Source: BM714 sp964484935
Lineage (GTDB): Bacteria; Bacillota; Clostridia; Peptostreptococcales; BM714
DNA: 18,559 bases
Assembly: GCA_964484935.1 (NCBI GenBank)
Contig: CAZAFW010000030.1
Location: 1-18,559, forward strand
Reading direction: 5' to 3'
The translations under genes were made by a program, and so were the position numbers. The notes beneath the pieces were generated by a model. It was not told the origin of the DNA, ran no database searches, and saw nothing but the letters and a program-made list of their open reading frames with translations. Below, in pieces: positions 12,919 through 18,559 of the stretch (positions are counted from its first letter, which is position 1; the number at the start of each line of letters is the position of its first letter).

Positions 12919-14609
12919 GATTCAGTGAATTCGATTACACTAGGCCCGATATTAAATCAATAGGAGAAAGGTTTGAAGTAAAACTTGACTGTCTCAAAAA
13001 TGCGGATGGGGCTGATGCGCAGAGCCGCGCAATCGAGGAAATAAATCTTTTGAGGCAGGAATTCGAGTCAATGTCCCAAATATGCTACATAAGGCATACA
13101 ATTGATACAAAGGACTCCTATTATGACATGGAACAGAATTATTTTGATGAAAACGAGCCTATATACGAGGGCTTCATAAGCAAATACTACAAAGCCATAC
13201 TGCATTCGCCGTTCAGAAAAGAGCTCGAAGACCTATGGGGCGTGCAACTTTTCAAATTGGCGGAGAAATCGGTAAAGGTTTTTTCTGAGGAAATAGTAGA
13301 AGACCTAATAGAGGAAAACCGTCTTGCGACAAGGTACACGAAAGTTCTGGCTTCGGCACAAATTGAATTCGGGGGGCGCAAAAGAACGCTTTCGGAAATG
13401 AAGCCTTTTCAGATGGATTCGGACAGGAAAGTCAGAAAAGCCGCGAATGACGCCAAATATGGCTTTATGTGTGACCACGGAGAGGAATTTGACAATATTT
13501 TCGATCAGTTAGTAAAGGTCAGGACACGCATGGCGAAAAAGCTCGGCTACAAAAATTTTGTACAAATGGGATACGACCGAATGCAGAGAACCGATTATGA
13601 CGCAGACATGGTAGCATCGTACAGGGAAAGCATACACCGCTACATAAGGCCCTTGGCTGCAAAAATAAAGGAACGCCAAAGAAAACGTCTCGGAATTGAA
13701 AAGCTTTGCAATTACGATGAACAGATTTTTTACATGGGCGGAAACGCAAAACCCGTAGGAGACCACGATTTTCTTGTCGAACAGGCACGCAAAATGTACA
13801 GGGACCTTTCCGGGGAGACAGGTGATTTTTTCGATTTCATGATTGGGAACGAATTGATGAGCCTAAGATCCATGCCCGGCAAATCCCCTGGAGGATACTG
13901 CACATATATATCCAAATACAGCTCTCCATTTATTTTCAGCAATTTCAATGGAACAACGGATGATGTGGATGTGCTTACCCACGAGGCGGGCCATGCGTTC
14001 CAAACCTACATGAGCAGGAAGTATTTGCTCTTGGAGTATAATTTTCCGACCCTCGAGGCTTGTGAAATCCATTCCATGAGTATGGAGTTTTTGACTTGGC
14101 CGTGGATGGAAAACTTTTTCGGACAAGATGCGGACAAGTACCGTTACGGCCATTTGAGCCACGCTCTTATGTTCATACCATACGGCGCGGCAGTCGATGA
14201 ATTCCAGCATGGCGTGTACGAAAAGCCGGACGCCGCTCCGCTCGAGAGGCGGAGGATGTGGCGCGAAATAGAAAACAAGTATCTTCCGCATAGGGACTAT
14301 GAAGACAACGACTACCTCAACTCGGGCGGATTTTGGCATCAGCAGGGCCACATATTCAAAAACCCGTTCTACTATATTGACTATACGCTTGCCCAGGTTT
14401 GTGCATTTCAATTCTGGCTCAAGGCCGAAAAGTCCAGAGAAGAGGCGTGGGCGGATTACGTTCTTTTGTGCGGACTGGGAGGAAGCCGTTCATTTTTGGA
14501 GCTTGTGGAAGCGGCAGGCTTGGAGTCTCCATTCAAAGAAGAGGTGTTTGAATCCGTTTCGGGCCATATGGACGACTGGCTCGGGAAGGCCGTATTCGAT
14601 TTCCTATAG
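12915..14609 (+). CDS. M3 family oligoendopeptidase (PepF/thimet-type)
   Basis: 564 aa, typical for cytoplasmic M3 oligopeptidases. The zinc site is HEAGH (356-360; His356, Glu357, His360) with Glu384 in the EIHSMSMEF segment 24 residues later. There is no signal peptide, so it should hydrolyse short peptides inside the cell. The 4-nt ATGA overlap with pfp suggests translational coupling, an unusual pairing of glycolysis with peptide turnover that may suit an amino-acid fermenter. The SD GGGAGGA lies within the pfp 3' end. Confidence 0.93.
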   Translation: MRFSEFDYTRPDIKSIGERFEVKLDCLKNADGADAQSRAIEEINLLRQEFESMSQICYIRHTIDTKDSYYDMEQNYFDENEPIYEGFISKYYKAILHSPFRKELEDLWGVQLFKLAEKSVKVFSEEIVEDLIEENRLATRYTKVLASAQIEFGGRKRTLSEMKPFQMDSDRKVRKAANDAKYGFMCDHGEEFDNIFDQLVKVRTRMAKKLGYKNFVQMGYDRMQRTDYDADMVASYRESIHRYIRPLAAKIKERQRKRLGIEKLCNYDEQIFYMGGNAKPVGDHDFLVEQARKMYRDLSGETGDFFDFMIGNELMSLRSMPGKSPGGYCTYISKYSSPFIFSNFNGTTDDVDVLTHEAGHAFQTYMSRKYLLLEYNFPTLEACEIHSMSMEFLTWPWMENFFGQDADKYRYGHLSHALMFIPYGAAVDEFQHGVYEKPDAAPLERRRMWREIENKYLPHRDYEDNDYLNSGGFWHQQGHIFKNPFYYIDYTLAQVCAFQFWLKAEKSREEAWADYVLLCGLGGSRSFLELVEAAGLESPFKEEVFESVSGHMDDWLGKAVFDFL

Positions 14610-14629
14610 AAGAGGACTGTCAAAAGCTA

Positions 14630-14638
14630 TGGTATAAT
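14630..14638 (+). promoter_or_regulatory. Extended -10 promoter of the sigma-54 activator gene
   Basis: TGGTATAAT matches the extended -10 with a perfect TATAAT, 30 nt before the ATG. No convincing -35 is visible. Confidence 0.6.
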
Positions 14639-14668
14639 TGATTTAAAATTGTTGTCTCGGAGGATGCA

Positions 14669-16549
14669 ATGAAAAAGACTATAGGTTTCATAGTTCCCAA
14701 CGAAGAAATAGAAAAAAAAATATATGAATTATTTCCGGAAAGGCTTGAGAGGAAAGAGCTGATCCTGGAGAGGTTCGATCCCGACAACATGGTTCCCCAG
14801 GCTTTGCGCCTTGAAAAGAGGGGGGCCAAAGCAATAATCGCCAGGGGCGGAATGTATCATCATATTGTAAACGACGTCAATGTACCCGTAATGCATCTTA
14901 AAATGAATGCCCTGGACATACTTTATGCAATCAAGAAGGCAAGCCGGATGGATTCGAATTTGACTCTCATACTCAGCGATGAAGTTCATTTTGCATGCGG
15001 CGACTGGGGCAAGGTACTTGGCTGCGAAATAGATTTGAACCGCTTTTCAACCCTGCATGAATTGGACGAGTTGCTTGACCGTATAGAGGACAGGAAAAAG
15101 CATACAGTAATCGTCGGAGCCGTTGTAACCTGCAGGAAGGCGGCCGCAAAGGGTTTCAAGACCGTTTTTGTCGACTCAAGAAAAGAGACTCTGCAGGAAG
15201 CCGTCGGGTATGTAGACAAGATGCTTTACGACCTTGAAGACCAACTGAAAAGGAGAGAACTTTCCGACACCATAGCAGACAATGTTCACGATGCGATAAT
15301 TGCGGTGGATCCATTGGGAAACATTATACTGTTCAACAAAAATGCGAGAAAAATGTTCAGGAAGCGGTCTGAAGACATGCTTGGCAAGTCCGTAAGGGAA
15401 ACATTCCCGGAAGTCGACTTTATTTATGAATTGCTCAAGGACAAAGGCTTGAAAAGAGAAAAAATAGTCCACATGAATAAGCTTACGGCTACAGTGAAGG
15501 CGTCTGCCATAACCATAGACGGAGAAGTCAACGGTGCCGTATGCACATTCCAGGACATAACCAAATTGCAGAATTTGGAGAAACGGATACGTTTTGAGCT
15601 CAACAAGAAAGGCCTCACGGCCAAATTCACATTTGACCGGGTGGTTGCCGAAGACGTGGCAATGAAAAAGACAGTTGCCAAGGCGAAACGCCTTTCGGAA
15701 ACCGACAGCACCATAATGATCTACGGAGAGAGTGGAACGGGAAAGGAAATAATAGCCCAAAGCATACACAACTCAAGTGAAAGGGGTCGGTCTCCTTTTG
15801 TGGCCGTGAATTGCGCGGCTCTCACCGAATCGCTTCTCGAGAGTGAATTGTTCGGATACGAGGGAGGCTCCTTTACAGGGGCTAGAAAAGACGGGAAGCC
15901 GGGTCTTTTCGAGCTTGCGCATGGAGGGACGATTTTTCTGGATGAAATCAACAGCATTCCGCTCAACATGCAGTCCAAGCTGCTTAGGGTGCTGGAAGAA
16001 AAAGAAGTAATGAGGATAGGTTCGGACTATATAATTCCTTTGGACATTCGCATAATAGGGGCGGCCAACGAAGACTTGATGGATAAGGTTGTCAGGGATG
16101 AATTCAGAAGGGATTTGTTCTACAGGCTAAATGTCCTTGAACTCAGGATACCGCCTCTCAGAAACAGAAAAGACGACATAATTCCCCTTTTCAATGCATT
16201 CATAGATGAATTGGCCGGAGGAAATGATGAAATGCCTGAACCGGACGAGGAATTCAAAAAAATGCTTTTGAATCACAAATGGCTTGGCAATGTCAGGGAA
16301 CTCAAAAATATAACCGAGAGATATGTGATTTTTAAGGACGACAGGGTTAATCCTGCGGAGCTGTTTGGAAGCGGAGGAGTCAGCGGAGCTGATATGATTG
16401 AAAATTCGGGAGTTAGTTTGAAAGATATAAACAGAACAATTGAAAAGATGGTCATTGAAACACTTTTAAGCAGAGGAAAGACAAAAACGGAAGCAGCGGA
16501 AATTTTGGGAATCAGCCGGACCGCCTTATGGAAAAAACTTAAAGACTGA
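14669..16549 (+). CDS. Sigma-54-dependent activator with PrpR_N, PAS, AAA+ and Fis-type HTH domains
   Basis: 626 aa. Residues 1-190 resemble the PrpR_N sensor domain (ARGGMYHHI, then LDILYAIKKA), which in PrpR binds a propionate-derived ligand. Residues about 200-300 are PAS-like (DNVHDAIIAVDPLGNIILFN). The AAA+ domain (about 325-555) has Walker A GESGTGKE (353-360), sigma-54 contact loop GSFTGA (400-405; Ser for the common Ala) and Walker B GGTIFLDE (419-426). A Fis-type HTH closes the protein (KTEAAEILGISRTALWKKL). SD GGAGG is 5 nt upstream. It most likely activates the adjacent sigma-54 promoter at 16658, hence the membrane protein and butyrate kinase; the ligand is unknown, perhaps a short-chain acyl compound. 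Confidence 0.93.
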   Translation: MKKTIGFIVPNEEIEKKIYELFPERLERKELILERFDPDNMVPQALRLEKRGAKAIIARGGMYHHIVNDVNVPVMHLKMNALDILYAIKKASRMDSNLTLILSDEVHFACGDWGKVLGCEIDLNRFSTLHELDELLDRIEDRKKHTVIVGAVVTCRKAAAKGFKTVFVDSRKETLQEAVGYVDKMLYDLEDQLKRRELSDTIADNVHDAIIAVDPLGNIILFNKNARKMFRKRSEDMLGKSVRETFPEVDFIYELLKDKGLKREKIVHMNKLTATVKASAITIDGEVNGAVCTFQDITKLQNLEKRIRFELNKKGLTAKFTFDRVVAEDVAMKKTVAKAKRLSETDSTIMIYGESGTGKEIIAQSIHNSSERGRSPFVAVNCAALTESLLESELFGYEGGSFTGARKDGKPGLFELAHGGTIFLDEINSIPLNMQSKLLRVLEEKEVMRIGSDYIIPLDIRIIGAANEDLMDKVVRDEFRRDLFYRLNVLELRIPPLRNRKDDIIPLFNAFIDELAGGNDEMPEPDEEFKKMLLNHKWLGNVRELKNITERYVIFKDDRVNPAELFGSGGVSGADMIENSGVSLKDINRTIEKMVIETLLSRGKTKTEAAEILGISRTALWKKLKD

Positions 16550-16562
16550 TGTTTAGAAATAC

Positions 16563-16600
16563 AAAAGCATGTTAACTCTTGTTGACATGCTTTTGGTTTA
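16563..16600 (+). terminator. Terminator (or activator-binding palindrome) after the sigma-54 activator gene
   Basis: AAAAGCATGTTAAC and GTTGACATGCTTTT form a 14-bp inverted repeat with one G-T wobble and a TCTT loop, starting 14 nt after the stop codon and followed by TTGGTTTA. The shape suits an intrinsic terminator, but its centre is about 80 bp upstream of the -24 element, where enhancer sites for sigma-54 activators are found, so a dual role is possible. Confidence 0.7.
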
Positions 16601-16657
16601 ATAATGTAAACAACTCGAGGATTGCTGTATTTGCATGGTTTTCCAGCCTAGATATTA

Positions 16658-16673
16658 TGGCACGGTAATTGCA
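16658..16673 (+). promoter_or_regulatory. Sigma-54 (-24/-12) promoter
   Basis: TGGCACGGTAATTGCA matches the consensus TGGCACR-N4-TTGCW at every fixed position. It lies downstream of the sigma-54 activator gene and upstream of the membrane protein-butyrate kinase pair. The start would be near 16685, giving a leader of about 105 nt. Confidence 0.93.
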
Positions 16674-16701
16674 ACAACAATTGTAAAGGAATTTATTCCT
16701 G

Positions 16702-16759
16702 GGGAATACAGTAATCCCCCCGTGAGAGGCATGCCTCGTCATTGCTGTATTCCCTTTTT
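16702..16759 (+). promoter_or_regulatory. Terminator-like leader hairpin (possible attenuator)
   Basis: GGGAATACAGTAAT (16702-16715) pairs with ATTGCTGTATTCCC (16741-16754) over 14 bp with one wobble, then TTTTT. The loop carries a C6 run and the 12-bp palindrome GAGGCATGCCTC (16726-16737). It lies wholly inside the predicted sigma-54 transcript, upstream of the first gene, so as drawn it would stop transcription unless relieved. Alternatives: an mRNA stability structure, or a terminator against read-through from upstream. Confidence 0.65.
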
Positions 16760-16791
16760 AAGATTGAAATTAAAACAAGAGAGGTAAAAAT

Positions 16792-17442
16792 ATGAAAATG
16801 AAAGATTTGATTTGGGCAGGAATACTGGTCTTTTTCGCTGCTTTTCTAGCTTACGGGCCTACAAGGGAAATGTTTGTATCCGCGACTTCTGCGCATCCCT
16901 ACATTATGAGTTTCATAAAATTCTTCATACTGGCAACAATGGGTGAGCTTCTGGCTATAAGAATTACTTCGGGAGAATGGGCATTCCCTTTGGGTTGGAT
17001 TTGGAGAGCTGTCATATGGGGCTTCCTTGGCATAGTCATAGCCCTTGTATTCCAGATTTTCTCGGCAGGCGTATCGGGCGCCATAGACAAGGGATATCTT
17101 CCGGGAAAAGGTTCCGTTTTGGCTTTTGCATTTTTTACAAGCGCATGCATGAATCTGAGCTTTGCGCCTACAATGATGGCATTCCACAGATTGTCGGACA
17201 CACTGCTTGACATAAAATACGAAGGCGATGGGACGAAAGCTACGATTGGAGAGGCTGTAAGCCGAATTGACTGGCATGGATTCGTGACCTTCGTTGTCAT
17301 GAAAACCATCCCATTTTTCTGGATCCCGGCGCATACGGCTGTTTTTCTATTGCCGCCGGTATACAGGGTTATGGCTGCCGCGGCGCTTTCGATTGCACTT
17401 GGAGGAATACTGGCAATGGCAAAAAGAAAGAAGACGGTATAA
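16792..17442 (+). CDS. Uncharacterised integral membrane protein in the sigma-54 operon
   Basis: 216 aa with about six hydrophobic segments (near 7-24, 37-56, 70-92, 108-130, 162-183 and 185-209) and a basic C-terminal tail (KRKK). There is no signal-peptide cleavage site. Notable spots are GELLAIRITSGEW (51-63), RAVIWGFLG (72-80), SACMNLSFAPTMMAFHRLSD (117-136) and WIPAHTAVFLLPPVYR (177-192). I do not recognise the family firmly; there is a vague resemblance to Mpv17/PMP22-like proteins, not enough to assign. It is 27 nt upstream of butyrate kinase and shares its sigma-54 promoter, so transport or sensing of a short-chain acid is a guess. SD GAGAGG precedes the ATG. Confidence 0.85.
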   Translation: MKMKDLIWAGILVFFAAFLAYGPTREMFVSATSAHPYIMSFIKFFILATMGELLAIRITSGEWAFPLGWIWRAVIWGFLGIVIALVFQIFSAGVSGAIDKGYLPGKGSVLAFAFFTSACMNLSFAPTMMAFHRLSDTLLDIKYEGDGTKATIGEAVSRIDWHGFVTFVVMKTIPFFWIPAHTAVFLLPPVYRVMAAAALSIALGGILAMAKRKKTV

Positions 17443-17469
17443 TCTGTAAAACAAAAGGAGGAGAGAAAT

Positions 17470-18546
17470 ATGACTCAAGAGAAAAAAAGGGTTTTGGCAA
17501 TAAATCCGGGTTCGACGTCTACCAAGATTGCGGTTTATGAAGAAGAGACACTTTTGTTTAGCCAAACGTTGAATCATACCAACGAGGAACTAGCACCTTT
17601 TGAAAAAGTGCAGGACCAGTTCGAAATGAGGAAACACGCAGTTTTGGACTTCCTTGAAAATAACAATTTCGATCTTGCAACACTTTCGGCTGTTGTTGGA
17701 AGGGGAGGGGTTTTGCCTCCGGTAAAATCAGGAGCCTATGGAGTAAACGATGTCATGATAGACCGGCTAAAGAACAATCCCGTTGCGGAACACGCGTCGA
17801 ATCTTGGAGCGCTCATAGCGAGCGAGATTGCAAAGCCGCTCGGAATCATGGCATGCATATACGATTCGGTGTCCGTTGACGAATTCAAGCCTGTTGCAAG
17901 GCTTTCCGGAATGGCCGACATAGAGAGGGCAAGCCTTTGCCACGCGCTAAACATGAGGGCTTCCGGCATAAAAACGGCAGAAAGCCTTGGCCGGCCGTAT
18001 CAAAGCCTCAACCTCGTAATAGCGCATTTGGGCGGAGGAATTTCCGTAAGCGTGCATGAAAAAGGAAAGATGGTCGATATAATAAGCGACGACGAAGGGC
18101 CGTTTTCTCCTGAAAGGGCGGGAAGAGTGCCTTGCCGCAGGCTAATTGAGATGTGCTATTCGGGCCAATTCGACAAGAGAACCATGATGAAGAAGCTTCG
18201 AGGCCTTGGAGGAATAAAGTCTTACCTTGACACCCACAGCGCGTTGGAAGTTGAAAGCAGAATAGAAAAAGGCGACGAGGAGGCTCTCCTGGTTTATCAG
18301 GCTATGGCATATCAGGTCGCCAAGGGAATAGGCGAACTTGCCACCGTAGTCAAGGGCAAGGTTGACGGAATAGTCATAACAGGAGGAATTGCCCATTCCA
18401 AGATGATGACAGAATGGATAAAAGAAAGCGTTGAATTCATAGCTCCGGTTTATATAATGGCTGGAGAGAACGAACTGGAGGCACTTGCCATGGGAGCTCT
18501 TAGGGTAATTAAAGGAGAGGAAGAACTCCGAGAATATACAGACTGA
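17470..18546 (+). CDS. buk: Butyrate kinase
   Basis: 358 aa, the usual length. ASKHA-fold motifs: INPGSTSTKIAVY (11-23, phosphate-1 loop), VVGRGG (75-80), IAHLGGGISVSV (about 179-190), ERAGRVP and VITGGIAHS (adenosine region). It converts butyryl-phosphate and ADP to butyrate and ATP; paralogues act on isobutyryl- or other branched acyl-phosphates, and the PrpR-type activator and sigma-54 promoter make such a substrate possible. A partner phosphate acyltransferase gene is not in the window. SD AAGGAGGAG precedes the ATG; the window ends 13 nt after the stop. Confidence 0.95.
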   Translation: MTQEKKRVLAINPGSTSTKIAVYEEETLLFSQTLNHTNEELAPFEKVQDQFEMRKHAVLDFLENNNFDLATLSAVVGRGGVLPPVKSGAYGVNDVMIDRLKNNPVAEHASNLGALIASEIAKPLGIMACIYDSVSVDEFKPVARLSGMADIERASLCHALNMRASGIKTAESLGRPYQSLNLVIAHLGGGISVSVHEKGKMVDIISDDEGPFSPERAGRVPCRRLIEMCYSGQFDKRTMMKKLRGLGGIKSYLDTHSALEVESRIEKGDEEALLVYQAMAYQVAKGIGELATVVKGKVDGIVITGGIAHSKMMTEWIKESVEFIAPVYIMAGENELEALAMGALRVIKGEEELREYTD

Positions 18547-18559
18547 CGAGATGCCTTGA

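Noticed and set aside
1..18559. tRNA, rRNA, prophage or defence-system genes
   Set aside because: No cloverleaf-like or rRNA segments and no phage, toxin-antitoxin or restriction proteins could be recognised on either strand.

Overview
The window looks like a chromosomal segment of an anaerobic, motile/sensing Firmicute of class Clostridia. Its base composition is moderate, roughly in the mid-forties %GC, and it uses AUA and AGG codons frequently. The basis is a type II fatty acid synthesis (FASII) cluster in the FabT/FabK order typical of Firmicutes, a pyrophosphate-type phosphofructokinase, butyrate kinase, an ECF riboflavin S-component under an FMN riboswitch, a sigma-54 activator with its own -24/-12 promoter, and strong Gram-positive Shine-Dalgarno (SD) sites. 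A Peptostreptococcaceae/Eubacteriales-like anaerobe fits best, but no taxonomic marker is present, so this is inference.

Region 1 (1-1015): the 3' part of one cyclic-di-GMP-I (GEMM) riboswitch, then a complete second copy whose basal helix runs into the SD of a secreted transglutaminase-like protein, closed by a strong terminator. Region 2 (1016-1607): about 590 bp without a credible gene. It is built of heptanucleotide tandem arrays, two direct copies of a 77-78 bp hairpin module, and a further hairpin element. Region 3 (1608-3352): ribU (minus strand) behind an FMN riboswitch and a consensus promoter, then plsY (plus strand), whose stop codon lies inside a 7-bp tandem array.

Region 4 (3353-10844): the fatty acid block. 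A minus-strand flavin oxidoreductase related to FabK is divergent from fabT-fabH-acpP-fabK-fabD-fabG-fabF-fabZ. Both promoters are TTGACA-N17-TATACT and each runs straight into a TTTGA-N3-TCAAA operator; a third, longer palindrome lies further into the fab leader. FabT therefore probably represses both directions. The fab operon ends at a long hairpin with no acetyl-CoA carboxylase genes after it.

Region 5 (10845-14609): comFB (minus strand, a family linked to cyclic dinucleotide binding), then a RidA-like gene, PPi-dependent phosphofructokinase and an M3 oligoendopeptidase on the plus strand, the last two overlapping by 4 nt. Region 6 (14610-18559): a PrpR_N-PAS-AAA+-Fis sigma-54 activator, then a textbook sigma-54 promoter, a long leader with a terminator-like hairpin, an uncharacterised integral membrane protein, and butyrate kinase. 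This suggests activator-controlled acyl-phosphate/butyrate energy metabolism. The least explained items are the mirrored FabT control of a FabK paralogue, the sigma-54 leader with its membrane protein, the tandem c-di-GMP riboswitch, and the heptamer repeat families.
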